This document shows, in pieces, positions 16,675 through 25,745 of a stretch of 64,000 nt of DNA (its first letter is position 1; every line of letters starts with the position of its first letter). Source of the DNA: an uncultured Clostridia bacterium (GTDB taxonomy: Bacteria; Bacillota; Clostridia; TANB77; CAG-508); assembly GCA_947628085.1 (NCBI GenBank), contig CANQYM010000002.1:1-64000 (forward strand). The letters are read 5' to 3'. The notes under the pieces are model-generated. The model saw only the letters and a program-made list of their open reading frames with translations, was not told where the DNA came from and made no database searches. Position numbers and translations under genes: made by a program.

Positions 16675-18429
16675 TTATTCTAAGTTTAGCTTTATATGTA
16701 CTTCTTCTAATTGTTTATCAGAAACTTTTGAAGGTGCATTCATAAGTAAGTCTCTAGCTTTTTTATTTTTAGGAAAAGCTATTACCTCTCTAATGTTATC
16801 TTCTTTTGCTAAAAGCATAATTATTCTATCTATTCCAGGAGCAGCACCAGCATGTGGTGGTGTTCCATAACTAAATGCATTAAATAACGCACCAAATTTT
16901 CCTTTTACATCTTCTACTGTATATCCTGCAATTTCAAATGCTTTAATCATTATATCTTGGTCATGATTCCTTACTGCACCAGATGAAATCTCATAGCCAT
17001 TACATACTGTATCATATTGATATGCATAAATATCTAGTGGATCTTTATTTTCTAATGCTTCTAAACCACCCTGTGGCATAGAAAATGGATTGTGATTAAA
17101 GTCAATAGTTCCTTCATCTGATAATTCATACATAGGAAAATCAACAATAAAGCAGAATTTATAAGCATTTTTCTCTAATAAATCTAGTTCTGTTCCTAAT
17201 TTTATTCTAATGTCTCCTGCTATTTTTACTGCTTTATTATATTCATCTGCAATAAAAAATATTGCTGAATTAGGTTTTACATTCATTATTTTAAATATTT
17301 GTGATTTTCTTTCATCATCTATGAATTTACTAATTCCGCCATTTAAGTTTCCGTTTTCGTCTACTTTAACCCAAGCTAACCCTTTTGCTTCTAATTCATT
17401 TACAGCATATTCTGACATAGTATCGAAAAATTTTCTAGGTTTTTCATTCATATTTTCTGTAACTATAGCTTTTACAGTTTTATCTTTAAAAGCATTAAAT
17501 TCTGTTCCTTTAAATACTTCTGTTAAATCTGAAATTATTAAAGGATTCCTTAAATCTGGCTTATCTGTTCCATATTTTTCCATAGCTTCTTTATATGGAA
17601 TTCTTACAAAAGGTCCTTCATCAACTTTCCAGTCTGTATTTTGTTTAAATACTTTTGGAAGAACTGTTTCTATTACTTTAAAAACATCTTCTTGAGTTGC
17701 AAAACTCATTTCAAAATCTAATTGATAAAACTCTCCTGGAGATCTATCTGCTCTAGGATCTTCATCTCTAAAACATGGTGCTATTTGATAATATTTTTCA
17801 AATCCTGATACCATTAAAAGTTGTTTAAATTGTTGTGGTGCTTGTGGAAGTGCATAAAATTCGCCTGGATGTAATCTACTAGGTACCAAAAAGTCTCTTG
17901 CTCCTTCTGGAGAAGAATTTGCTAAAATTGGTGTTTGTACTTCTGTAAAACCAAGTTCATCCATTGCATTTCTAAAATCTTTTAAAATTTTAGAACGTAA
18001 TAAAATATTTTTATGTATTTTCTCATTTCTTAAATCTAAAAATCTATATTCTAATCTTAAATCTTCTCTAACAGTTTGTCCTTCTACATTTATTTCAAAT
18101 GGTAGTGAATTTCTGCATTTTCCTAATACTGTTAAACTTTTTGCTATAACTTCAATGTCTCCTGTTGGAATTTTATCATTTTTGCTACTTCTTTCTACAA
18201 CAGTACCTGTAACTGTAATTGTGCATTCTTTAGTAACATCTTTAATATTTTCTAATTTTGCATCTTCTGATACAACAATTTGAGTAATTCCATTTTGATC
18301 TCTTAAATCTATAAACATCATTTTTCCAAGATTTCTTATAGTTTGCACAAATCCTGCTAATCTTACTTCTTTTCCTACATCTGATATTCTAAGTTCTCCA
18401 CAATTATTAGTTCTATATTCGTTTGTCAT
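16675..18429 (-). CDS. aspS: Aspartyl-tRNA synthetase
   Basis: Class II synthetase charging tRNA-Asp (possibly also tRNA-Asn; this cannot be decided here). The 584 residues match the bacterial type, with an N-terminal OB anticodon-binding domain (1-105), motif 2 FRDEDPRADRSPGEF, a GAD insertion domain, and motif 3 GAAPGIDRIIMLLA near the C-terminus. Its own promoter lies at 18461-18489 with a GAGGAG Shine-Dalgarno. It leads a transcription unit that continues through the NlpC/P60 gene and comEC. Confidence 0.96.
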   Translation of the reverse strand: MTNEYRTNNCGELRISDVGKEVRLAGFVQTIRNLGKMMFIDLRDQNGITQIVVSEDAKLENIKDVTKECTITVTGTVVERSSKNDKIPTGDIEVIAKSLTVLGKCRNSLPFEINVEGQTVREDLRLEYRFLDLRNEKIHKNILLRSKILKDFRNAMDELGFTEVQTPILANSSPEGARDFLVPSRLHPGEFYALPQAPQQFKQLLMVSGFEKYYQIAPCFRDEDPRADRSPGEFYQLDFEMSFATQEDVFKVIETVLPKVFKQNTDWKVDEGPFVRIPYKEAMEKYGTDKPDLRNPLIISDLTEVFKGTEFNAFKDKTVKAIVTENMNEKPRKFFDTMSEYAVNELEAKGLAWVKVDENGNLNGGISKFIDDERKSQIFKIMNVKPNSAIFFIADEYNKAVKIAGDIRIKLGTELDLLEKNAYKFCFIVDFPMYELSDEGTIDFNHNPFSMPQGGLEALENKDPLDIYAYQYDTVCNGYEISSGAVRNHDQDIMIKAFEIAGYTVEDVKGKFGALFNAFSYGTPPHAGAAPGIDRIIMLLAKEDNIREVIAFPKNKKARDLLMNAPSKVSDKQLEEVHIKLNLE

Positions 18430-18460
18430 TATTGTTTCTCCTCTTTATAAGATATTTGTT

Positions 18461-18489
18461 ATTATATAATATTTATGTGTTTTTTTCAA
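18461..18489 (-). promoter_or_regulatory. SigA-type promoter of aspS
   Basis: Read leftward: -35 TTGAAA (18484-18489), 17-nt spacer, -10 TATAAT (18461-18466). The leader is short (about 25 nt) and holds no room for a T-box. Confidence 0.75.
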
Positions 18490-18537
18490 TACTATCTAAA
18501 TTCTTTTTATTTTCTTAAAAGTGTTTTTTTTATCTAA

Positions 18538-18567
18538 AAAACCCTTTGTAATAAAACAAAGGGTTTT
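18538..18567. terminator. Terminator of the SUMF1-domain gene
   Basis: Stem AAAACCCTTTGT/ACAAAGGGTTTT (18538-18549 with 18556-18567) lies 15 nt beyond the leftward stop at 18582. Confidence 0.85.
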
Positions 18568-18581
18568 CTTTATTTATTGAA

Positions 18582-19676
18582 TTATTTGAATAATACCATT
18601 CTAAATCCCCAATAAGGGTCTGTCATACCTTCTGAATATCCTGTATGTGCTGCTGGTGTTCTGCTTGCTGTAGCGCTTCCTCCTCTTACTACTCTAGAAA
18701 TAGTATTTTCTGAATTCTTTTTACTAGAAGTATCTTTATAAATTTCTGTTGTCCATTCTCTAACATTTCCTGCTAAATCACAAATATTATTTACATTGTC
18801 TTGCTCAGTGTATCCACTAGGATATACTGTTCCAGAATAATTTCCATAATTTGTGTTAGAAGAATAATTTGTATATTTGTTATTAATCCATTCAATTGTT
18901 GTATCCCAAGCATAACTACTAATTAATGCTGTTTGGCAGTCTTCATATCCAAAATCTCCTGCTGAAGCTACAGAATAGCTTATTGCATCTAATGAATTAA
19001 TAGCTGTCCATGGTGTTTTTCCTGCCATTGTTGCTGCAACTATTTTTCCATCTTTTTCAAATTGTGAAGCTTCAAATCTAGCTATATAAAATCCATAGTA
19101 TTGAGCAACACTATTTACTAAAGCTGTAGCTCCACTATCTGTTTCTTCATATTCTGTATTAAGCATTGTATCACGAGTAAGTTTTCCAGATTCAACAGGT
19201 ACCCAAACATATTGATTTCCGAAGTCATCTTCTATTACATATCCAGAGTCTGGCTCTCCACCAACTTCTTTAAATCCTTTTGGCATATATGGATTTTTAG
19301 AAGAAACTTCATCTAGCTCTGAAACTGTAACTGTTTCTGTACAAGATTCTCCACTTGTAGAAAAAGCTTTAAATGTATAATCTCCATTTTTATTAACTTC
19401 ATAAGTTGTACTTTCTGCAACAATAGATGTTTCATCTGGCAAATCAATTCTGCTAATTTGATCTGTTCCACCTACAGTTGCTTCAATATTTATTATAACA
19501 CTATTATCAGTTACTTCTTTGCTAATTGTCATTGTTGGTTTAACAACTTCTTCAGCAACATCTGTTGTATTTGTTGTAGGAGTATCTTTCTTTAAAACAT
19601 TAAAAGTTAAAACACCTATTGCAATAACTATTAAAATTAATATTATAATTATTAAAACTGAAACCCAATTTTTCAT
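18582..19676 (-). CDS. Membrane-anchored SUMF1/FGE-like domain protein
   Basis: 364 residues: a transmembrane anchor (5-29), an Ig-like beta domain (about 45-125), then a formylglycine-generating-enzyme-like fold. The latter ends with NNICDLAGNVREWTTE, RVVRGGSA and WGFRMVLFK, its usual hallmarks. The exposed domain more likely binds ligands or modifies surface proteins than activates sulfatases, since no sulfatase gene is nearby. Whether the copper-binding cysteines of true FGE are present is doubtful: only two cysteines fall in the C-terminal domain, apart from one in the Ig part. Monocistronic. Confidence 0.75.
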   Translation of the reverse strand: MKNWVSVLIIIILILIVIAIGVLTFNVLKKDTPTTNTTDVAEEVVKPTMTISKEVTDNSVIINIEATVGGTDQISRIDLPDETSIVAESTTYEVNKNGDYTFKAFSTSGESCTETVTVSELDEVSSKNPYMPKGFKEVGGEPDSGYVIEDDFGNQYVWVPVESGKLTRDTMLNTEYEETDSGATALVNSVAQYYGFYIARFEASQFEKDGKIVAATMAGKTPWTAINSLDAISYSVASAGDFGYEDCQTALISSYAWDTTIEWINNKYTNYSSNTNYGNYSGTVYPSGYTEQDNVNNICDLAGNVREWTTEIYKDTSSKKNSENTISRVVRGGSATASRTPAAHTGYSEGMTDPYWGFRMVLFK

Positions 19677-19792
19677 TTCGTTTTATCTCCTTATAATTTA
19701 TTATACTAATCTATTATAATTAAAACATATAATATATTTTTTTTCAAACATTTTATAAAAAATATTTATATTTTTTTACAAAAAAACAAAAA

Positions 19793-19820
19793 AAGCATCT
19801 TATTATAAAATAAGATGCTT
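19793..19820. terminator. Terminator of rplU-rpmA
   Basis: Stem AAGCATCTTATT/AATAAGATGCTT (19793-19804 with 19809-19820), 12 nt after the rpmA stop. Confidence 0.85.
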
Positions 19821-19832
19821 AATTTTCATTTA

Positions 19833-20087
19833 TTATGCTGGATAAACACTTACTTGTTTTTTATCTTTACCTTTTCTTTCAAATTTAACTGTTCCATCTA
19901 CTAAAGCAAATAAAGTGTCATCACTACCGATTCCAACATTAGTTCCTGGATGTACATTAGTTCCTCTTTGTCTTACTATAATATTTCCAGCTTTAACTAT
20001 TTGTCCATCAGATTTTTTAACACCAAGTCTTTTTGACTCACTATCTCTTCCGTTCTTAACACTACCTTGACCTTTTTTGTGTGCCAT
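19833..20087 (-). CDS. rpmA: 50S ribosomal protein L27
   Basis: 84 residues beginning [20 protein letters not shown], the standard L27 start that reaches toward the peptidyl-transferase centre. Many Firmicutes encode an L27 with a roughly nine-residue N-terminal extension cleaved by the protease Prp. Here no extension is present and no prp gene lies in the 61-bp gap to rplU, where Prp is often encoded. Shine-Dalgarno AAGGAG precedes the start. Confidence 0.97.
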   Translation of the reverse strand: MAHKKGQGSVKNGRDSESKRLGVKKSDGQIVKAGNIIVRQRGTNVHPGTNVGIGSDDTLFALVDGTVKFERKGKDKKQVSVYPA

Positions 20088-20148
20088 GAAAGATTCACTC
20101 CTTTCGCTTTATAATTTATTTATATCATTTCTTTAATTTCGATATAAT

Positions 20149-20562
20149 TTATTTTTCTACTTTTTCTGTTTTCTTTTCAGCTTTTTTCTCTTCTGGTTTT
20201 GTAGCTGTTTCTTTCTTTTCTTCTGCTTTTTCAGCTACTGCTTTTTCTGCCTTAGTTTTAATTGAAGTAATTTCTACTTTTGTATAATCTTGTCTATGTC
20301 CTCTAGTTTTTCTTTCATTCTTTTTAGCTTTATACTTAAAAACTAAAACTTTTTTTCCTTTACCGTTTGAAACTACTTTTCCTTCAACTTTAGCATTGCT
20401 TACATAAGGATTTCCGACTTGTACTTTACCATTATCTGATATTAAAACTACTTTATCAAAAGAAACTTTTTTTCCTTCTTCTTCTCCTAGTTTTTCAAAA
20501 TATACAGTCTCTCCTTCTTGCACCTTGTATTGTCTTCCACAAGCTTCAATAATTGCGTACAT
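20149..20562 (-). CDS. rplU: 50S ribosomal protein L21 with charged C-terminal tail
   Basis: The L21 core occupies residues 1-101 (MYAIIEACGRQYKVQEG start; KRKTRGHRQ-like KNERKTRGHRQDYTKV near the end). It is followed by an extra Lys/Glu/Ala tail of about 35 residues with repeated AEK and EEKK motifs. The tail is not part of the usual L21 fold and matches the Lys/Glu low-complexity style of the nearby rpoD N-terminus. A perfect-spacing promoter and a roughly 90-nt structured leader precede the gene. Confidence 0.95.
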   Translation of the reverse strand: MYAIIEACGRQYKVQEGETVYFEKLGEEEGKKVSFDKVVLISDNGKVQVGNPYVSNAKVEGKVVSNGKGKKVLVFKYKAKKNERKTRGHRQDYTKVEITSIKTKAEKAVAEKAEEKKETATKPEEKKAEKKTEKVEK

Positions 20563-20651
20563 TTACAATGCACCTCCCTTTTCGTATACTCGCTAACTTC
20601 CAACTTAGGTAGCTTAAAAAAGCATTTATAACCTTAGTTAAGCAGTTTACA
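20563..20651 (-). promoter_or_regulatory. Probable L21 mRNA leader
   Basis: A roughly 90-nt 5' UTR lies between the promoter at 20659-20687 and the rplU start. It contains short complementary segments around CTAAGGTTATAA, AAGCTACCTAAGTTGGAAG and GTTAGCGAG. By position it matches the L21 leader known from low-GC Gram-positives, which is thought to mediate autogenous control. I could not run a covariance-model search. Confidence 0.5.
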
Positions 20652-20658
20652 GTATAAA

Positions 20659-20687
20659 ATTTTAACATGATTTACGAGATTTGTCAA
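20659..20687 (-). promoter_or_regulatory. SigA-type promoter of rplU-rpmA
   Basis: Read leftward: consensus -35 TTGACA (20682-20687), 17-nt spacer, -10 TAAAAT (20659-20664). One of the strongest promoters in the window. Confidence 0.85.
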
Positions 20688-20697
20688 GGAAAAATTT

Positions 20698-20732
20698 AAG
20701 CATATCTAATATTTTTAATATTAAATATGCTT
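20698..20732 (-). terminator. Probable terminator of the 126-codon orphan
   Basis: AAGCATAT...AATATT paired with AATATT...ATATGCTT (20698-20732), with a short T-run on the leftward strand, about 50 nt after the orphan gene's stop and just behind the rplU promoter. Confidence 0.5.
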
Positions 20733-20785
20733 GTTACTTTTACAATAAATATTTTATTTCTATTATATTTTCTTCTAAATCTTTC

Positions 20786-21166
20786 TTATCTTGTTCTATC
20801 GTCTCTATCGTTACCACCCTTAACACGAGTCTCTTTTTCTGATACTCGTGGTGTTGTTGATACACGAATGTCTTTCATAGTTGAATCTGGCTTTAAATCT
20901 GGTTTTAAATCTGCCATATCTGCAGGTGTAAGTTTAACCGCACCATCTTGTTCATGAACAAGTGTATCGCCTCTATTAAAAGATCCCCTTAGTGCTTTCT
21001 TTAATTCTTTTTTCTCTTCAGCGGTGACATCTTTTGCCCCATCAATTTGTGAAATTATATCATTTTCATTACTATCACTTACTACAAACTGATCCTCTGC
21101 AAAAACTTTTTTTGCAAACTCTTTCAATTGACTTCCTAAATTTTTAAAAAATTCTATTATTCCCAT
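20786..21166 (-). CDS. Orphan soluble protein, unknown function
   Basis: 126 residues. The N-terminal 20 residues form an amphipathic helix pattern (FFKNLGSQLKEFAKKVF). The rest is hydrophilic and rich in Asp and Lys, with a short internal duplication (DLKPDLKPD) and an Arg/Asp-rich C-terminus. No membrane span, signal or recognised domain. Base composition is visibly less AT-rich than its neighbours. The Shine-Dalgarno is weak; GAAAGG lies about 35 nt upstream, beyond a TAGCTA repeat pair. It sits between rpoD and rplU with terminators on both sides. It may be lineage-specific. Confidence 0.6.
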   Translation of the reverse strand: MGIIEFFKNLGSQLKEFAKKVFAEDQFVVSDSNENDIISQIDGAKDVTAEEKKELKKALRGSFNRGDTLVHEQDGAVKLTPADMADLKPDLKPDSTMKDIRVSTTPRVSEKETRVKGGNDRDDRTR

Positions 21167-21244
21167 CTTTATTCTTTAGCTATTTTTTTAGCTATTTACC
21201 TTTCTTTATTTTATTTAAATCTACTCACATAATTATTATAGCAG

Positions 21245-21271
21245 AAAAACCCTTGAAAATCAAGGGTTTTT
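21245..21271. terminator. Terminator of dnaG-rpoD
   Basis: Stem AAAAACCCTTGA/TCAAGGGTTTTT (21245-21256 with 21260-21271) with a three-base loop, 30 nt after the rpoD stop. Confidence 0.9.
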
Positions 21272-21301
21272 AAAAAAATAATTTACATAATTTTCTTTTT
21301 A

Positions 21302-22999
21302 TTAACTCATATAATCTTTTAATCTCTTGCTTCTACTTGGATGTCTTAATTTTCTTAAAGCTTTTGCTTCAATTTGTCTAATTCTTTCACGAGTTACTTG
21401 GAATTCTTTACCAACTTCTTCAAGGGTTCTAGCCTTTCCATCTTCTAGTCCAAATCTTAATTTTAGAACTTTTGCCTCTCTTGGCGTTAATGTTGACATT
21501 ACTTCTTCTAATTGTTCTTTTAATAGTGTATATGCAGCAGAATCATGAGGTGCTGGTGATTCATCATCTGGAATGAAATCTCCTAAATGGCTATCATCTT
21601 CTTCACCTATTGGTGTTTCCAAAGAAACAGGATCTTGTGCAATTTTTTGAATTTCCATAACCTTTTCTACTGGAATTTCCATTTCTTCAGCAATTTCTTC
21701 TGGAGAAGGCTCTCTTCCTAGCATTTGAAGTAAGTGTCTAGATGTACGAATTAATTTATTTATTGTTTCTACCATATGAACTGGAATTCTAATTGTTCTT
21801 GCTTGATCTGCAATAGCTCTAGTAATAGCTTGTCTAATCCACCAAGTAGCATAAGTACTAAATTTATATCCCTTCTTATAGTCAAATTTTTCTACAGCTT
21901 TTATTAATCCCATATTTCCTTCTTGAATTAAATCTAAAAATAGCATTCCTCTTCCGACATATTTTTTAGCTATACTTACAACTAATCTTAAGTTTGATTC
22001 AGCTAATTTTTGTTTTGCTTTTTCATTTCCTTCTAAAACTTGTTCTGCAAGAACTAATTCCTCTTCAAAAGTAAGAAGTGGTATTCTACCAATTTCTCTC
22101 AAATACATTCTTACTGGGTCATCAACACTAACACCTTCGATAGCGTTATTCATGTCTAATTCTTCAAGTTTTATCTCTTCAACTTCATCTAAATCATCTG
22201 GATCTGGTTCTAATAAGTCATCATCATCATCTTTTAAAACATTTACGCCCATTTCCTCAAAAGCTTCAAATACTTTATCTATCTGTTCTGGATTTGCTTC
22301 ACCTAATTCTAAAGCTAACTCACCATAAGTAATGTTTCCTTTAGCTTTTGCTTCATTTACAATTTTTAAAATTTTATCTTTTTCGGGATCATTAGATTTT
22401 GTTTCATTTTTTTCTACTTCTTTTTTGCTTTGAGCATCTTCCTTATCTTTTACTTCTTCTGCAATTTTAACTTCTTTTTCTTCTACTTTATTCTCTTTTT
22501 CAGCTTTTGCAGTTTTTTTAGAATTCTTTGTTTCTTCTTTTTCTTCTTTTTTTGCAGATTTTTTAGTTTCTTTTTTTTCTTCTTTTGCCACTTTTTTAGA
22601 ATTCTTGTTTTCTACTTTCTCTTCTTTCTCATTTTTTGCAGTTTTCTTAGTTTCTTTTTCCTTTGCTTTATTTTCTTTTTCTGCTTTCGCTGTTTTTTTA
22701 GGTTCTGTCTTTTCTTCTTTTGGCGCTTTTTTAGAATTCTTGTTTTCTACTTTCTCTTCTTGCTCGTTTTTTGCAGATTTTTTAGGTTCTTTCTTTTCTA
22801 TTTTATCGTTATTTTCTGCTTTTGCTACTTTTTTAGAATTCTTTGTTTCCTTTTTCTCCTCTTTTTCTGCTTTTACTGATTTTTTTGAGTTTTTTACTTC
22901 TACTTTTTCTTGTTTTTCAGCTTTTTTTGTTGTTTTTTTATTTTCTTCTTTTTTCTTTGTTGTAGGTTTTTCTTCTTCTATTTTATCTTTTTTACTCAT
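21302..22999 (-). CDS. rpoD: Primary sigma factor with a long Lys/Glu-rich N-terminal extension
   Basis: Housekeeping sigma-70 factor, 565 residues against about 370 in Bacillus SigA. Residues 206-260 match region 1.1. Then come [12 protein letters not shown] (1.2), the region 2 block ending [19 protein letters not shown], region 3, and region 4 ([30 protein letters not shown]). Residues 1-205 are low complexity: imperfect repeats of [13 protein letters not shown] and [10 protein letters not shown]. The extension is absent from ordinary SigA. It could make nonspecific nucleic-acid or polymerase contacts, or be a slippage product. It follows dnaG by 16 bp, the classic macromolecular-synthesis order. 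Confidence 0.95.
   Translation of the reverse strand: MSKKDKIEEEKPTTKKKEENKKTTKKAEKQEKVEVKNSKKSVKAEKEEKKETKNSKKVAKAENNDKIEKKEPKKSAKNEQEEKVENKNSKKAPKEEKTEPKKTAKAEKENKAKEKETKKTAKNEKEEKVENKNSKKVAKEEKKETKKSAKKEEKEETKNSKKTAKAEKENKVEEKEVKIAEEVKDKEDAQSKKEVEKNETKSNDPEKDKILKIVNEAKAKGNITYGELALELGEANPEQIDKVFEAFEEMGVNVLKDDDDDLLEPDPDDLDEVEEIKLEELDMNNAIEGVSVDDPVRMYLREIGRIPLLTFEEELVLAEQVLEGNEKAKQKLAESNLRLVVSIAKKYVGRGMLFLDLIQEGNMGLIKAVEKFDYKKGYKFSTYATWWIRQAITRAIADQARTIRIPVHMVETINKLIRTSRHLLQMLGREPSPEEIAEEMEIPVEKVMEIQKIAQDPVSLETPIGEEDDSHLGDFIPDDESPAPHDSAAYTLLKEQLEEVMSTLTPREAKVLKLRFGLEDGKARTLEEVGKEFQVTRERIRQIEAKALRKLRHPSRSKRLKDYMS
22385..22999 (-). repeat. Degenerate Lys/Glu-coding repeats in rpoD
   Basis: The first 205 codons of rpoD consist of degenerate repeats. 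A unit of about 26-30 codons recurs with the motifs [24 protein letters not shown] and EEKKE. On the plus strand this reads as a pyrimidine-rich TTTTC/TTCTT tract. Confidence 0.7.
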
Positions 23000-23015
23000 T
23001 TTTTCCTAATCCCTC

Positions 23016-24800
23016 CTACTTCCTTTTAGCTAATTCTATAATAATGTCATTTAATTCTTTTTCAAGTTCAGATATGTTTTCTTTACTTAATGATGATGAA
23101 TTTTCCAAAAGCTGTATAATTTCCATTTTTCTATTAGTTAATCTTTCTTTATTATAAGTATTTACTAGGTCTTCTATACATTTATTAACTGAGTTTATTT
23201 CATAATCTGTAACTAAAATTTCACTAACATGAGACTGAATTTCTGGATCTTCTATGTTAGAAATCAATTGTAAAATTTTGTCGCTTTCTTCTGCTTCAGA
23301 ATTTAATATTGTTTCAAATAATAGTTTATTTGATTCTAGTTTAAAGTCATCTGCAAAAATATTTGTTACAATATCTTCATAAGATTCCCTAAAATTATTT
23401 ATTAGTAAATAAATAATCATATTTTCTCTTTTTATAATTGCTGGACTTATTTCTACTTCTTTTTCTTTTTTTACTACTGGTTTTATAAGAGCCTTTTCAG
23501 CAGTTTTAGGATTATATGTTGCTTTATTTACTTCTGCATAAATTGCTTCTTTTGAAATGTTGTATTGTTCGGCAATTTTATCAATGTAAATTTCTCTTTC
23601 AATTTTATTTTCTACACTTGAAAGAATTTTTGTAATTTCTTTTAAGAATCTTATTTTGTCATTAGAATTTTCAAGATTATATTTGTTTTTCAACATTTTA
23701 ATCTTAAATTCTATTAATGATATTGCATTTTCTACTAATAATTTAAATCTACCACTACCATATTTTATAACATATTCATCTGGATCTTTTGCTCCATCCA
23801 TTTGCAATACTCTAGCATCACAGCCTTGATCTTCTAAAATTGTTAGTCCTCTCATTATTGCTTCTTGCCCTGCACCATCAGAATCATAACTTAATATTAC
23901 TTGCTCACAATATCTTCTTAATAATCTTCCCTGTTCTTCTGTTAGGGCTGTTCCAAGTGATGCAACAACATTGTTAAATCCTCTTTGATACAAAGAAATA
24001 GCATCCATATAACCTTCAACTAATATTATGTTTTTAGAATCAGATTGCTTTGCTAAATTAAGTGCAAATAGATTTTTCTTTTTTGAATATACCAAGTTTT
24101 CATTAGAATTTATGTATTTTGCCACTTTTTCGTTATTGTCTAATTTTCTACCACCAAAAGCTATAACCCTTCCGCTAACATCCATTATTGGAAACATTAG
24201 TCTTTTTCTAAAACGATCTATATATTCACCTCTATCGTTTTTATTTACAAGACCTGTTGATAATATTTCTTCATCTTTAAAGCCTTTTGATTTTAAATAT
24301 TTATAAAGTTCGTTATATTCACCTGAATATCCTATTTTAAAGGCTTTTAAAGTATTATTATCTAATTTTCTTTGTTTTACATAGTCCTGAGCTATTTTTG
24401 CTAAAGGCTTGTATAGTCTTTCATGATAAAAAAGTGTTGTTTCTGCGTTTACTTTATACATTTTATCTTTCAAATACTGGGTTTTATTAAATTCAGCATT
24501 CTCTGATACTGGTAATGGAATTTTGGCTCTCTCTGCTAACAATTCTAATGCTTCTTTAAAAGATACTTTTTCAATTTCACTAACAAAAGTAAATACATCT
24601 CCACCTTTATGACAACCAAAACAATGGAAATATTGTCTATCAGCAGAAACAGAAAAAGAAGGTGATTTTTCTTTATGAAAAGGACATAATCCAAAAAAAT
24701 TTCTACCACTTCTTTTTAAACTTACATATTGAGATATTACATCTACGATATCATTCGCTGATCTAATTTCTTCTTTTAATTCGTCAGTGTATTGAACCAT
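23016..24800 (-). CDS. dnaG: DNA primase
   Basis: Synthesises RNA primers for replication. The 594 residues include a CHC2 zinc finger (Cys39, His42, Cys60, Cys63), the primase core, a Toprim domain (ILVEGYMDAIS, then SYDSDGAG) and a C-terminal helicase-interaction region. Shine-Dalgarno GAAAGG precedes the ATG. It is co-transcribed with rpoD downstream. Confidence 0.96.
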   Translation of the reverse strand: MVQYTDELKEEIRSANDIVDVISQYVSLKRSGRNFFGLCPFHKEKSPSFSVSADRQYFHCFGCHKGGDVFTFVSEIEKVSFKEALELLAERAKIPLPVSENAEFNKTQYLKDKMYKVNAETTLFYHERLYKPLAKIAQDYVKQRKLDNNTLKAFKIGYSGEYNELYKYLKSKGFKDEEILSTGLVNKNDRGEYIDRFRKRLMFPIMDVSGRVIAFGGRKLDNNEKVAKYINSNENLVYSKKKNLFALNLAKQSDSKNIILVEGYMDAISLYQRGFNNVVASLGTALTEEQGRLLRRYCEQVILSYDSDGAGQEAIMRGLTILEDQGCDARVLQMDGAKDPDEYVIKYGSGRFKLLVENAISLIEFKIKMLKNKYNLENSNDKIRFLKEITKILSSVENKIEREIYIDKIAEQYNISKEAIYAEVNKATYNPKTAEKALIKPVVKKEKEVEISPAIIKRENMIIYLLINNFRESYEDIVTNIFADDFKLESNKLLFETILNSEAEESDKILQLISNIEDPEIQSHVSEILVTDYEINSVNKCIEDLVNTYNKERLTNRKMEIIQLLENSSSLSKENISELEKELNDIIIELAKRK

Positions 24801-24947
24801 TTTTTAACCTTTCTTTTATAATATTCGACACGTATCCCTCAAATCCTTTATTTTTTATGTAAATCAATTCAAGGCTTTTTATTGTTTTTATTAATATACT
24901 TTAATTATAAATACATAATTTATTTTAAATATTTTTTTGACATAAAA

Positions 24948-24975
24948 AAAGATTATATATTTCTATATAATCTTT
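24948..24975. terminator. Terminator of carD
   Basis: Stem AAAGATTATATA/TATATAATCTTT (24948-24959 with 24964-24975), 8 nt beyond the carD stop. The remaining bases up to dnaG (24801-24947) contain no gene. Confidence 0.75.
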
Positions 24976-24982
24976 AATTTTA

Positions 24983-25564
24983 TTAGTTTGCTGAAATTAA
25001 TTTTTTTACTACATTATCTGTTGTTTTTTCTTCCATTCCAGCTGCTTGTTCTAAAATTTCTGTTCCGTTAGCTCCATGAAGTTCATATGATGTATTTATT
25101 TTATTTTCAACTAGTTCTTCAATTTCTTCTTTATTTGTACTTTCTGCAAGAACTAGTTCACTTATTAAAATTTGTTTTGCATTCAAAAGCATTTTCTTTT
25201 CTGTTGTTGACAAACCTTTATCTTTTTGTTTAAAACTCAAGTTTCTAACTATGTCTGCTACTTCAAAAATGTCTCCTGATTTCATTTTTTCAACATTGTC
25301 TCTGTATCTTTTGTTCCATTTCATAGACATTTCAGTGCTGTCTTGCTCTAAAACATTTATTACTTTTCCGGCTGTTTCCTTATCAATTATATTTCTAACG
25401 CCTATATCTTCTGCTTTAGCAGTAGGTACCATAACTTTAACTTCTCCAGGCATTTTTATTATATAATAAGATTGCTTTTCATCTAAAATTGCTCTTTCTT
25501 CAATTTTTTCAATTACTCCAGCCCCATGCATTGGATAAACTATTTTATCTCCTACCTTAAACAT
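24983..25564 (-). CDS. carD: CarD/CdnL-TRCF-type RNA polymerase-binding regulator
   Basis: 193 residues. The N-terminal CarD_CdnL_TRCF domain (MFKVGDKIVYPMHGAGVIEKIE...YYIIKMP...MVPT) binds the polymerase beta subunit and stabilises open complexes. The helical C-terminal domain binds promoter DNA near the -10. Full length. A strong promoter (25613-25641) drives it, with Shine-Dalgarno GGAAGGAG. Confidence 0.9.
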   Translation of the reverse strand: MFKVGDKIVYPMHGAGVIEKIEERAILDEKQSYYIIKMPGEVKVMVPTAKAEDIGVRNIIDKETAGKVINVLEQDSTEMSMKWNKRYRDNVEKMKSGDIFEVADIVRNLSFKQKDKGLSTTEKKMLLNAKQILISELVLAESTNKEEIEELVENKINTSYELHGANGTEILEQAAGMEEKTTDNVVKKLISAN

Positions 25565-25612
25565 TAATTTGTCACTCCTTCCAAGTAATATTTTTTTAAA
25601 TACTACATTACA

Positions 25613-25641
25613 ATTATACTACAAAAAAAGCCAAAAGTCAA
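25613..25641 (-). promoter_or_regulatory. SigA-type promoter of carD
   Basis: Read leftward: -35 TTGACT (25636-25641), 17-nt spacer, -10 TATAAT (25613-25618). Confidence 0.8.
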
Positions 25642-25745
25642 AGAATTATAACGAAATTTTAAAAACTTTTTTTCATTTATATAACATATTTAAAAAAATA
25701 CTTGAAAATATTGCGAGTTTGAGATTTAATAATTTATTTAATTTA

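Noticed and set aside
22430-23009. Phe-rich rightward open frames opposite rpoD
   Set aside because: Antisense of Lys/Glu codons (AAA, GAA read as TTT, TTC); no translation signals.
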